Source: JAFGPF01 sp034430675
GTDB lineage: Bacteria > Chloroflexota > Dehalococcoidia > Dehalococcoidales > RBG-16-60-22
Reading direction: 5' to 3'
Assembly: GCA_034430675.1 (NCBI GenBank)
Contig: DAOUEB010000027.1
Span: 1 to 64,000, forward strand
Length of the DNA: 64,000 bases
The translations under genes and the position numbers were made by a program. The notes beneath the pieces were generated by a model. That model made no database searches. It had not been told where the DNA came from and saw nothing but the letters and a program-made list of their open reading frames with translations. Below, one piece after another: positions 7,046 to 14,596 of the stretch (position 1 is the stretch's first letter; the number at the start of each line of letters is the position of its first letter).

Positions 7046-7498
7046 ATGGCTGTAACTCTGGCACAACTTATCCGGGAAGCAAGGATGCGACAGGGTAATA
7101 TGACCCAGGGAGATCTCGGGCGGCAGGTGGGTACCAGCATGGAAAATATCACCGCCATCGAGAACGGGCGCAACCGGCAGCCGAGCCCCGAACTTATCTC
7201 CGGTTTGTCTCAGACTCTCGACCTCGCCGTCGAGGATATCTATGCGGCCATTGCCGGCAAGCTGAATCGCCTTCCCTGGGAAAAGGTAGGGGACCTGGAT
7301 TTATTAGACCCTGAACTGGAGCTGATGTTCCGCCAGGTGGATGACCAGCTTGAGGGTGAGGCGAGAGATAGGGTGAAGTCCTTTATTCGTTTCACTCTCG
7401 ATGATGAGAGGCGGAAGCGGCGTCAAGAGAAAAAGGGTAAACAGGCTCCTGATAAAGCATCTGCGGGGGGACAAGATGGAAAAGAAAATCGAGAATAA
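7046..7498 (+). CDS. XRE-family (cI/Cro-like) repressor
   Basis: 150 aa. Residues 5-62 form a classical XRE helix-turn-helix (L-x-Q-L-I-R-E-A-R, then TQGDLGRQVGTS, then IENGRNR and PSPELISGL). The C-terminal half is charged and ends in a Lys/Gly-rich tail. There is no LexA-type Ser-Lys peptidase, so SOS self-cleavage is not expected. A GGAGAG ribosome site precedes the ATG. The gene overlaps the recombinase start by 23 bp, so both are made from one transcript. It probably controls the element's lysogenic or integration state. Confidence 0.8.
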   Translation: MAVTLAQLIREARMRQGNMTQGDLGRQVGTSMENITAIENGRNRQPSPELISGLSQTLDLAVEDIYAAIAGKLNRLPWEKVGDLDLLDPELELMFRQVDDQLEGEARDRVKSFIRFTLDDERRKRRQEKKGKQAPDKASAGGQDGKENRE

Positions 7499-9098
7499 AC
7501 AGCTGCGGTGTTGTATCTACGCCCGGGTATCCTCCGATGACCAGGCTGGCAGGAACTTCTCTGTACCTGCCCAGGTCGAAGCCTGTCGCTACTATGCCAA
7601 AGGTAAAGGCTGGACGGTGGTAGCTGAATACCACGACGGTTTTGAAAGCGCCCGGCCAGGCAAGGTACGTCCCACATTCGAGAAAATGATGGACGCTGCC
7701 CGCCGTAAGGAGTTTGATATTATCATTGTCCATAAGCTCGACCGTTTCGCCCGCGATGATTATGAACATGTTGTCTCAGAGCGTGAGCTGGAAAAGCTCG
7801 GAATCCGCTTGGAGAGCGTTAGCGAGCCCCTGGATGTCAGCAGTCCCGCCGGTTATCTTTCACGTCGCATTATGCAGGTTATCTCATCCTGGTATATCAA
7901 GAACCTGGCGGTCGAAGCCAAGAAGGGCATGAAGCAGAAGGTGGCCCAGGGAGGGTGGCCGTGGTTAGCGCCTTTGGGTTACATCAACTGTAAAGATAAG
8001 AATAATGCCTGGGTAGATGTTGACCCCAAGCTGGGGCCTATGATTACCGAGGCCTTTAAGGAGATGGCGACCGGTAAATATACTATAGATGAGTGGACGG
8101 CTCGTGCCTTTAACCTGGGGTATCGCAACAGAACGGGAGGTAATATCTCCCGCTCCAAATGGCATGATCTTTTCCACCATCGCTTTTACCTGGGCAAGAC
8201 CGGTTGGGGACGCAAAGGTGAAGAACAGGATGGGAATCACCCTGCCCTGACTGATCCTGCTACATTTGCTCAAGTCCAGGAGGTACTGGCAAAACATGAC
8301 CATTACAAAAAGAGGATTCAACGCCACGACTATTTGCTGCGCGGGTTGGTTTATTCCCTGGATGCCGACAGTCCTTGCCTGGTTACTGCCCAGCCCAGTA
8401 AGGGTATGAGCTATTACCGCAGTAAATCCAGGGTAGGTGGTAGCCAGGTCTACTATAACTGTAAGGATATCGATACAGAGGCGTGTGACCTGGTCAAATC
8501 CATGGCCATAGAAAAGGAAAATCGGCCACGTCTTGAGGCGGCTCTTAACGAGTGGTTTGCTGAAATGGGGAAGGGAGGCGAAGACTCGGAGCTGGGCCGC
8601 GCCCGCCAGAGGCTTGAAGCGCTGGTAACAAAGAGGAAGAACATCAACCGCATGGCCGCGGAGGAGCTTATTGGCTGGAGTGAATTCAAGGAGCTCCGTA
8701 ACGAGATAGAGGTTGAAGAGGCGGCGTTGCAGTCACGTGTTGAGTTTATTACCAGGCATCAAACTCTTTTCGCCGCTGATTTTGAGGTGGCTCTCGACAT
8801 AGTGTGTAACCTGGGCTGGCTGTACGAGGATGGTGGTTTTGACGAGAGACGACTGCTGGTTGAGACTCTATTTGAACGGCTCAACATACGGCAAGGCAAG
8901 ATAGAATCTTATGAGCTTAATCCGCCATTTGCCGTGTTCTACGATTGCTGGAAGGACACCGAACCGGGGGATAAATTGGTTCGATTTGGGTCTTTGGTGG
9001 CTGGCGAGCCAGGATTCGAACCTGGGTCAGAGGAGCCAAAGTCCCCTGTGCTACCACTACACCACTCGCCATCCTTACACACGGATTATAGCATTTAG
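7476..9098 (+). CDS. Large serine recombinase (integrase/excisionase type)
   Basis: 540 codons from the ATG at 7476. Residues 12-150 form the resolvase catalytic domain, with YARVSSDDQ (nucleophile about Ser19) and HKLDRFARD. Then come a recombinase domain (residues 160-280), a weak zinc-ribbon region and a coiled-coil (about 380-420), the standard large serine integrase plan. Such enzymes cut and rejoin attP and attB to insert or excise an element. The last 33 or so residues are translated from antisense tRNA-Gln plus flanking DNA (the give-away GEPGFEPGSEEPK string). The native protein probably ends, or continues differently, around residue 490-510. The earlier in-frame start at 7401 lies within the repressor gene and lacks support. 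Confidence 0.9.
   Translation: MEKKIENKQLRCCIYARVSSDDQAGRNFSVPAQVEACRYYAKGKGWTVVAEYHDGFESARPGKVRPTFEKMMDAARRKEFDIIIVHKLDRFARDDYEHVVSERELEKLGIRLESVSEPLDVSSPAGYLSRRIMQVISSWYIKNLAVEAKKGMKQKVAQGGWPWLAPLGYINCKDKNNAWVDVDPKLGPMITEAFKEMATGKYTIDEWTARAFNLGYRNRTGGNISRSKWHDLFHHRFYLGKTGWGRKGEEQDGNHPALTDPATFAQVQEVLAKHDHYKKRIQRHDYLLRGLVYSLDADSPCLVTAQPSKGMSYYRSKSRVGGSQVYYNCKDIDTEACDLVKSMAIEKENRPRLEAALNEWFAEMGKGGEDSELGRARQRLEALVTKRKNINRMAAEELIGWSEFKELRNEIEVEEAALQSRVEFITRHQTLFAADFEVALDIVCNLGWLYEDGGFDERRLLVETLFERLNIRQGKIESYELNPPFAVFYDCWKDTEPGDKLVRFGSLVAGEPGFEPGSEEPKSPVLPLHHSPSLHTDYSI
8998..9071 (-). tRNA. tRNA-Gln (anticodon TTG)
   Basis: A 74-nt cloverleaf on the reverse strand with encoded CCA. The acceptor TGGCGAG pairs with CTCGCCA; the U1-A72 pair and G73 discriminator are glutamine identity features. 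The anticodon loop CTTTGGC gives TTG, and the T-loop is TTCGAAT. The 3' end faces the mobile element, as expected for a tRNA used as an integration target. The gene is intact and has its own promoter, so integration has preserved it. Confidence 0.95.
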
Positions 9099-9113
9099 AC
9101 GTGGCTGTGGCAA
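9085..9113 (-). promoter_or_regulatory. Promoter of tRNA-Gln
   Basis: On the reverse strand TTGCCA (9113-9108), 17 bp, TATAAT (9090-9085), ending 13 bp before the tRNA 5' end. The recombinase frame's stop at 9096-9098 lies inside this promoter, so that stop belongs to the host chromosome. Confidence 0.75.
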
Positions 9114-9144
9114 TGGTATCCGGTTGCTTCACACAGGCTCCATA

Positions 9145-9197
9145 TTAAAAAATAAAACCCCGTAACCATCGGGGTGTTGTACGAATGATGGTTACGG
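9145..9197 (-). terminator. Rho-independent terminator of the 9238-9564 gene
   Basis: The inverted repeat CCGTAACCAT at 9160-9169 pairs with ATGGTTACGG at 9188-9197. Read leftward it is followed by a T-rich run (TTTTATTTTTT). It lies 41 bp beyond the gene's stop. Confidence 0.7.
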
Positions 9198-9237
9198 AGC
9201 ATTATTTACACCTGTAATACGACTGTTGTTTTAATGG

Positions 9238-9564
9238 CTACTTTTTCTTAGAGACGACCTTTTCTCCACCATGAAGAGTCTCTATTTGTGTCTTCCATTT
9301 ACGGGCCCGGTCTGTCATAAACCGCCTTGTCGGCTGCCTCTCGGTGCTGATAAGCATTGAATTGATGTTTCCCCAGGGTACGAAAAGGCTCTCCGTGTAC
9401 CCTCCCAGCATATCGAGCTTGTCATCCCAGTGCACCAGGTTTATCAGGATGCCGTGTTCGTCGACAACCTCGACCATTCCTATGTAGCAATTGTCCGGCG
9501 CGGTCCCCGGCATCAGGTGTACCGCCACACAGTAGCCCGGTTGTATCGCCTGTGTTTTAGCCAT
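9238..9564 (-). CDS. Conserved small protein, unknown function
   Basis: 108 aa. The N-terminal 75 residues are beta-rich with hydrophobic strands and a WDDKLDMLGGY loop, suggesting a small barrel (SH3-like). The C-terminus is very basic and ends in a Lys run. No family is named. It is a single-gene transcript with a consensus promoter (9602-9630) and its own terminator, so it is well expressed and deliberately insulated. The basic tail suggests RNA or DNA contact, which is inference. Confidence 0.6.
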   Translation of the reverse strand: MAKTQAIQPGYCVAVHLMPGTAPDNCYIGMVEVVDEHGILINLVHWDDKLDMLGGYTESLFVPWGNINSMLISTERQPTRRFMTDRARKWKTQIETLHGGEKVVSKKK

Positions 9565-9601
9565 ATTTCACACCTCCGTTTTCCTAACCTATCGTAGCCT
9601 A

Positions 9602-9630
9602 TTTATATAATTATTTGACATTCTTGTCAA
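9602..9630 (-). promoter_or_regulatory. Consensus promoter for the 9238-9564 gene, with palindrome
   Basis: Reverse strand TTGACA (9630-9625), 17 bp, TATAAA (9607-9602). The -35 box is half of a 16-bp palindrome TTGACA-TTCT-TGTCAA (9615-9630), so a second, rightward TTGACA is also present. Either a regulator binds here or the palindrome is incidental. Confidence 0.65.
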
Positions 9631-9864
9631 TAGTAGCGCCTTCTTCCACCAGAAAACGATGGCAGGTTGAGGCTGTCGCGTCGCGATTCATTATTTTTTA
9701 GTAATGATTCTTTATGAAAATTTAAGGATAAGTTTATCCAACATTTATGGATTTTATGTCTGTTTTTATAGCCGGCTGTTAAGATTGATGAGGATAACAG
9801 AAGGAATCTGAGAAGAAATTAGGGTTCCCCGGACATGAAATATCCGACGGGGAAGGTAAAATAA
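9631..9864. other. AT-rich intergenic region with a hairpin over a ribosome site
   Basis: There is no long ORF. A short palindrome GGATAA-GT-TTATCC lies at 9726-9739. At 9825-9854, TTCCCCGGA pairs with TCC...GGGGAA (GAC bulge), placing GGGGAAGG, the ribosome site of the 39-residue ORF at 9865, inside a stem. I recognise no riboswitch class. Confidence 0.4.
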
Positions 9865-9984
9865 ATGGAAAATTTCGTCCTCGCAGGAAAAGCTAAAACG
9901 GTTTTTCGCCTCATCGAACTGAAAGCGAAGAGGGAAGAGCTTGCCAGGCGCGGTAAGAAACGGAATTTCAAAAACAAGAAGTAA
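9865..9984 (+). CDS. 39-residue basic protein
   Basis: ATG at 9865, stop TAA at 9982-9984, with GGGGAAGG about 10 bp upstream as ribosome site. The product is 39 aa, has a net charge of roughly +10 and ends in an Arg/Lys/Asn-rich tail (GKKRNFKNKK). The N-terminal half is a plausible amphipathic helix. It resembles in character small ribosome- or nucleoid-associated proteins, but no family is recognised. The strong ribosome site and masking hairpin favour a real gene. Confidence 0.45.
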   Translation: MENFVLAGKAKTVFRLIELKAKREELARRGKKRNFKNKK

Positions 9985-10004
9985 TCGCTGCCGGTTTTCT
10001 CCAG

Positions 10005-10220
10005 CTATTCTTTTCTGAATTTGGCTTTCAGGGCTTCAATCTCTTGCTGTCTCTCGTATTCTTCCTGGCTGAGTGGTTCGCAGGACTTCAACTTGTTATT
10101 CTCTATCTTTATGGTAAAGAGCTCGTGGCATTTCCAGCACCGACGCGGGCCTTCGTAGTCTTTCTCCACGAAAGAGAGTTTACTCTCCGCACCGCACTTG
10201 GGACATTTTAAGGTAATCAT
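10005..10220 (-). CDS. Small zinc-ribbon protein
   Basis: The start is placed at the ATG at 10220 (71 aa), because a GGAGGTGAG motif lies too far upstream for a start on the 10238 ATG's 3' side and the homology-like core begins ITLKCPKCG. CPKC near residue 6 and CWKC near residue 30 form a four-cysteine zinc ribbon. The C-terminal 25 residues are a charged helix. The start at 10238 (77 aa) remains possible. Its function is unknown; ribbons of this kind occur in transcription-, translation- or protein-binding partners. Confidence 0.6.
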   Translation of the reverse strand: MITLKCPKCGAESKLSFVEKDYEGPRRCWKCHELFTIKIENNKLKSCEPLSQEEYERQQEIEALKAKFRKE

Positions 10221-10250
10221 ATCTGATTGGATTCTCACCTCCTTACACTA

Positions 10251-10339
10251 TGGTGCCGAAGGTCGGACTCGAACCGACACGAGAGTTGCCCCTCAACAGT
10301 TTTTGAGACTGTCGCGTCTACCCATTCCGCCACTTCGGC
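10251..10339 (-). tRNA. tRNA-Leu (anticodon CAA)
   Basis: An 89-nt class II tRNA on the reverse strand with encoded CCA. The acceptor GCCGAAG pairs with CTTCGGC. The anticodon loop CTCAAAA gives CAA (reads UUG), and it has a long variable arm and a TTCGAGT loop. It is transcribed away from leuS, the gene for its own synthetase, 149 bp to the right. Confidence 0.95.
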
Positions 10340-10351
10340 GCGGGCTATCCT

Positions 10352-10380
10352 ATTCTAGGTTAAAAACGGGGATAGCGCAA
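10352..10380 (-). promoter_or_regulatory. Promoter of tRNA-Leu
   Basis: Reverse strand TTGCGC (10380-10375), 17 bp, TAGAAT (10357-10352), ending 12 bp upstream of the tRNA 5' end. Confidence 0.6.
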
Positions 10381-10487
10381 GGGTTTTCCCCATTTACATA
10401 CCATAGCTATTATTGCTACAATTACTTGGAAGCGTCTGTCTCCCGTATCACACTTAAGGGTGCGGCGTTTCTAGACGGAGACCAGAC

Positions 10488-12926
10488 ATGGCAGACAAGT
10501 ATAACCCTCAAGAAATCGAAAAGAAGTGGCAGCAGAAATGGGCTGAGGATAAACTCTACGAGGTCCACGATGACGACCTACGGCCCAAGTGGTATGCCCT
10601 TACCATGTTCCCCTATACCTCCGGGGACCTTCACATCGGGCACTGGTATCCCATGGCGCCTTCCGATGTCCACGCCCGCTACAAACGGATGCGCGGTTAT
10701 AACGTGCTCCATCCGATGGGCTTTGATGCCTTCGGCTTGCCTGCCGAGAACGCCGCTATCAAGCGGGGTATCCACCCCTTTACCTGGACGATGCAGAATA
10801 TCGATAACATGCGGCGGCAGCTCAAGAGCATCGGCGCCGTCTACGACTGGAGTCGAGAGGTAATTACCTGCCTGCCCGATTATTACAAGTGGACGCAGTG
10901 GTTCTTCCTGAAGTTATACGAGGCCGGCCTGGCTTATCGTGACAAGGCGCCGGTCAACTGGTGCCCCAACTGCCAGACGGTGCTGGCCAATGAGCAGGTC
11001 GTCGGTGAGGGCCTATGCGAGCGCTGCGAGACCCCTGTCATAAGGCGTGACCTGGAGCAGTGGTTCTTTCGCATTACGAAATACGCCGATGAGCTTCTGG
11101 AGTTCGACGGTGTCGACTGGCCGGAGCGTATCAAGGCAATGCAGCAGAACTGGATAGGCAGGAGCCAGGGCACGGAAATTTCCTTCGGCCTCGACCATCC
11201 CGGCGTTGATGAGAAGGAGATACGGGTGTTCACCACCCGCCCCGATACCACCTTTGGCGTGACCTTCATGGTGCTGACGCCGGAGCACCCCCTGGTGGAA
11301 AAACTGACCTCGCCGGAGCAGAAGGCCGAAGTCCAGAACTATATTGTAAAGTCGCGCCGCCAGAGTGAAATAGAGCGGCTGTCCACGGAGAAAGAGAAGG
11401 AAGGCGTATTCACCGGAGCTTACTGTATCAACCGCCTCAACGGGACGAAGGTGCCCATCTGGATTGCCGACTACGTCCTGTTGAGCTATGGCACCGGGGC
11501 TGTCATGGCAGTGCCCGCCCACGATGAGCGCGACTTTGCCTTCGCTAAGAAGTATAATCTACCGATTCCGGTGGTAATAGCGCCGCCGGACTGGGATGAA
11601 GGAGAGCTTGAAGCGGCTTATACCGAGCCGGGCACGATGGTGAACTCCGGGCGGTTTAACGGCCTGCACAGTCAGAAAGGCATCAATGCGGTATCCGAAT
11701 ACCTGGAGGAGAAGGGGTGGGGTAAGCGGACTATCAGCTATAAAATCCGCGACTGGCTCATATCCCGGCAGCGTTACTGGGGAGCCCCGATACCCGTGAT
11801 TTTTTGTGATAAGTGCGGCGCCGTCCCCGTGCCGGAGAAAGACCTGCCCGTTCTGCTGCCGGAGGATGCCGAGTTCAAGCCCACCGGAGAGTCGCCGCTG
11901 AAACACAATGAAAAATTCGTCAATACCACCTGCCCGAAGTGCTCGTCCCCGGCGAAGCGGGAGACGGATACCATGGACACGTTCGTGTGCTCCTCGTGGT
12001 ATTTCCTGCGGTATTGCAGTCCGCATGACGACGCGGCGGCCTTCGATGATGAAGAGGTAAAGCTCTGGTGCCCGGTCGACTTCTATACCGGCGGCGGGGA
12101 ACATGCCGTAATGCACCTGCTTTACGTCCGCTTCTTCACCAAGGCGATTCGTGATATGGGGCTGATTGATTTCGGTGAGCCTTTCCTGCGCCTGTTTAAT
12201 CAGGGGCATATTATATCCGGCCACCAGAAGATGAGCAAATCGAGAGGCAACGTGGTCAACCCCGATGCCTATGTGGCCGAACTGGGGGCGGACACCGTGC
12301 GTGCTTACCTGATGTTCGTCGGGCCGTGGGAGCAGGGCGGCGAGTGGGATGACAGCGGCATCAGCGGCATCAGCCGCTGGATGAACCGGATATGGAACCT
12401 GGTGCTGGATGGATACAGTTCCTCCGGCGTTCAGGGTGACGATGAGCTGGTCCGTATGACGCATCAGACCATAAAAAAAGTGACCGAGGATATCGAGAGA
12501 GTCCACTTCAATACCATGGTAGCGGCGCTCATGGAATTTACCAACTACCTGGGCAGGGTGAAAGAGTCGGGGACCGCCAGCAAGGAAGTCTGGGAGTCCT
12601 CCATTAAGACATTGCTCCTGCTCCTGGCGCCGACGGCACCGCACCTGGCCGAGGAGCTCTGGCAGAGAACCGGCCGTGAATACAGCATTCATAGTCAGGC
12701 ATGGCCGGAGTGGGATAAGGCACTGGTGACGCGTGACGAGTTTACCCTGGTGGTACAGGTGAACGGCAAACTACGCGATAGAGTAACGGTACCGGTATCC
12801 ATCACGGAAGACGAAGCTAAAAACATCGCTGGAGAACAGGAAAAGGTAAGGCCTTACCTGGAGGGCAGGGAAGTGATAAGAGTAATATATATACCAGGGA
12901 GACTGGTGAATATAGTGGTGAAGTAA
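10488..12926 (+). CDS. leuS: Leucyl-tRNA synthetase
   Basis: 812 aa. It charges tRNA-Leu with leucine in the cytoplasm (class I synthetase). The HIGH motif is HIGH at residues 49-52 and KMSKS is at 581-585. The CP1 editing domain shows TTRPDTTFG near 250 and GTGAVMAVPAHDERD near 335-350. A zinc-type CPNC/CERC set is near 163-184. Length is normal for the bacterial enzyme. A GGAGACC ribosome site precedes the ATG. No T-box leader is visible in the 148 bp upstream. Long reverse-strand ORFs over this gene (e.g. 11559-12692) are antisense shadows. Confidence 0.98.
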   Translation: MADKYNPQEIEKKWQQKWAEDKLYEVHDDDLRPKWYALTMFPYTSGDLHIGHWYPMAPSDVHARYKRMRGYNVLHPMGFDAFGLPAENAAIKRGIHPFTWTMQNIDNMRRQLKSIGAVYDWSREVITCLPDYYKWTQWFFLKLYEAGLAYRDKAPVNWCPNCQTVLANEQVVGEGLCERCETPVIRRDLEQWFFRITKYADELLEFDGVDWPERIKAMQQNWIGRSQGTEISFGLDHPGVDEKEIRVFTTRPDTTFGVTFMVLTPEHPLVEKLTSPEQKAEVQNYIVKSRRQSEIERLSTEKEKEGVFTGAYCINRLNGTKVPIWIADYVLLSYGTGAVMAVPAHDERDFAFAKKYNLPIPVVIAPPDWDEGELEAAYTEPGTMVNSGRFNGLHSQKGINAVSEYLEEKGWGKRTISYKIRDWLISRQRYWGAPIPVIFCDKCGAVPVPEKDLPVLLPEDAEFKPTGESPLKHNEKFVNTTCPKCSSPAKRETDTMDTFVCSSWYFLRYCSPHDDAAAFDDEEVKLWCPVDFYTGGGEHAVMHLLYVRFFTKAIRDMGLIDFGEPFLRLFNQGHIISGHQKMSKSRGNVVNPDAYVAELGADTVRAYLMFVGPWEQGGEWDDSGISGISRWMNRIWNLVLDGYSSSGVQGDDELVRMTHQTIKKVTEDIERVHFNTMVAALMEFTNYLGRVKESGTASKEVWESSIKTLLLLLAPTAPHLAEELWQRTGREYSIHSQAWPEWDKALVTRDEFTLVVQVNGKLRDRVTVPVSITEDEAKNIAGEQEKVRPYLEGREVIRVIYIPGRLVNIVVK

Positions 12927-12980
12927 TATGCGTACGGGGGCGTTGAAGAGGGGTCTGAAGAGATTATGTAGGGGAAGTTT

Positions 12981-13097
12981 AAAGGGGCGCTGGCCCCTTC
13001 AAGAAAAGTTATTCCCCCTTTCCTCTCGCCTGCCAAAGAACTTGTTCGGCGAGCAGGTTACAGATACCCAGGGGAAGGGGGATACAGGGGGATAGGT
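12981..13097. repeat. Interspersed GC-rich hairpin repeat
   Basis: A copy of a dispersed family: a short hairpin AAGGGGC-GCTG-GCCCCTT (12982-12999), then a TTCCCCCTTTCC tract, a CTCGCC...GGCGAG inverted pair, and closing GGGGAAGGGGGATACAGGGGGA. Related copies lie at 33221-33320, 37252-37268 and 58623-58797. It separates leuS from proC. Confidence 0.6.
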
Positions 13098-13101
13098 TCA
13101 C

Positions 13102-13905
13102 ATGAAAATAGCATTTATCGGCGGCGGCAACATGGGGGAGGCGATGCTGGCGGCGGTTCTTGATAAGAAGCTGGCCGCGCCTGATGATGCCTGTGTCAGC
13201 GATGTCAGTGAGTCGCGCCGCCAGTATATCGAAGAACATTACCGCGCGGCCGTAACGGCAGACAACCGGGAAGCCGTAAAAAATAAGGATATCGTGGTGT
13301 TAGCGGTGAAACCGCAAAACCTGCCCGAGGTCATGGCTGATTTGAACGGCTGTCTTGAATCGACCCAGCTTGTCCTGTCAATAGTCGCCGGGGTAAAAAT
13401 CAGCGCTATCTGTCAGGGACTGGGGCACAGTCGTGTCGTGCGCTGTATGCCCAATACACCGGCTCAGGTTGGCTTGGGTATGAGTGCCTGGACGGCTACC
13501 GCTGAAGTAACCGGAGAGCAAAAAGGACAGGCACAGGCTATCCTCGGGGCTATGGGTAAAGAAATTTACTTCGATGATGAAAAGTATATTGATATGGTCA
13601 CGGCGGTCACCGGCAGCGGTCCGGCCTATGTCTTCCTGCTGGCTGAGTCCCTGATTGACGCGGCGGTGAGCATAGGTATCCCCCGGAAGGAAGCCGAGGA
13701 ACTGGTTTCACAGACGATGCTGGGCTCGGCGCACCTGATGCAGAAGACCGGTAAGCCCCCCGCCGAGCTACGCCGGAGCGTTACCTCGCCCGGCGGCACC
13801 ACGGAGCGTGCTTTGCAGGTCTTTGAAGAGGGTGGTTTCGCCAGGCTCGTCGAAGATGCGGTAAAAGCGGCCTACCAGCGGTCTAAAGAGCTGGGGAGCC
13901 AGTAG
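13102..13905 (+). CDS. proC: Pyrroline-5-carboxylate reductase
   Basis: 267 aa, the usual length. It reduces 1-pyrroline-5-carboxylate to proline with NAD(P)H, the last step of proline synthesis. The Rossmann motif is FIGGGNMGEAM at residues 4-14. The family signature (LRRSVTSPGGTTERAL) lies near residues 225-240, and the conserved MPNTPAQVG is near 117. It stands alone between a repeat and the efflux operon. Confidence 0.96.
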   Translation: MKIAFIGGGNMGEAMLAAVLDKKLAAPDDACVSDVSESRRQYIEEHYRAAVTADNREAVKNKDIVVLAVKPQNLPEVMADLNGCLESTQLVLSIVAGVKISAICQGLGHSRVVRCMPNTPAQVGLGMSAWTATAEVTGEQKGQAQAILGAMGKEIYFDDEKYIDMVTAVTGSGPAYVFLLAESLIDAAVSIGIPRKEAEELVSQTMLGSAHLMQKTGKPPAELRRSVTSPGGTTERALQVFEEGGFARLVEDAVKAAYQRSKELGSQ

Positions 13906-13989
13906 TTCTCAGCCGGTTGACTATTAGTTCATTTCGTTATTATGCTGATATTATCTTCAAAAATATTTGAAATTTCTTGAAGTTTAGTA

Positions 13990-14018
13990 TTGACGAAATA
14001 TATTATATGTATTATAAT
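13990..14018 (+). promoter_or_regulatory. Promoter plus overlapping operator of the efflux operon
   Basis: TTGACG at 13990-13995, 17 bp, TATAAT at 14013-14018. A perfect inverted repeat ATTATA-TGTAT-TATAAT spans 14002-14018 and overlaps the -10 box. That is a natural site for the MarR/GbsR-type regulator encoded 26 bp downstream to repress its own operon. Confidence 0.7.
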
Positions 14019-14044
14019 GTGTAAAAATTGTTTTGGAGAAGGGT

Positions 14045-14548
14045 ATGACAAATAATTTGCGGGATAAAGAGCGAAGTTTCGTGGAAGAAGTGGGCCTCGT
14101 CTTCGAAAAAACCGGCCTTCCCCGGATGGCCGGCCGCATGTTCGGCTGGTTACTCATCTCCGACCCGCCTTATCAGTCGCCGGCCGAGCTAGCCGATGTC
14201 CTCATGGCCAGCAAGGGGTCAATCAGCACCACCGTCCGACTGCTCGCGCAGACGGGGTTGATTGAACATTACATCATACCCGGCGAAAGGCATGACCACT
14301 TCCGCCTGAATGAAGATGCCCTGCGGAAGATGGTTCAGCACGGACTTGGAGATGAAATCAAGATGTTCCGCGAGCTTGCCGAATACGGACTGAAACTGAT
14401 GCAGGATGAGCCTTCCGTACCACGGGAGTGGCTGGAGCAAATGCGTGACCGGTACAATTTCCTGGGGAAGGCATTTCCCAAAACGATGGAGCGCTACGAG
14501 AAGAGGCGGGCGAAACTTCAGCTGAAACTGCTCCTTAAGCAGAAATAA
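14045..14548 (+). CDS. GbsR/MarR-family transcriptional regulator
   Basis: 167 aa from the ATG at 14045, which is preceded by GGAG at a 6-bp gap; a TTG at 14033 is upstream in frame but overlaps that ribosome site. Residues 15-110 form a winged helix with the typical GRMFGWLLISDPP-(x)n-LADVL..SKGSIST pattern, and a helical C-terminus follows for dimerisation. GbsR-like repressors control osmolyte uptake, but in many bacteria they precede ABC efflux systems. Here it is the first gene of an operon with an adaptor, ATPase and permease, so efflux control is the likely role. Confidence 0.8.
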   Translation: MTNNLRDKERSFVEEVGLVFEKTGLPRMAGRMFGWLLISDPPYQSPAELADVLMASKGSISTTVRLLAQTGLIEHYIIPGERHDHFRLNEDALRKMVQHGLGDEIKMFRELAEYGLKLMQDEPSVPREWLEQMRDRYNFLGKAFPKTMERYEKRRAKLQLKLLLKQK

Positions 14549-14596
14549 CAGAATAAATAATAATATATGGCATATCGGGAATCTCGGAGGAAGACA

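Noticed and set aside
9002..9098. Genuine C-terminal domain of the recombinase
   Set aside because: The peptide is antisense tRNA-Gln (GEPGFEPG-type string), a well-known annotation artefact, so I do not treat it as a domain.
10340..10487. T-box leader upstream of leuS
   Set aside because: No T-box sequence (TGGNACCGCG-like), specifier loop or terminator pair is visible in the 148 bp.
11559..12692. 377-aa reverse-strand ORF over leuS
   Set aside because: leuS has a complete set of motifs in the other strand; the reverse frame is an antisense shadow with no recognisable domain.
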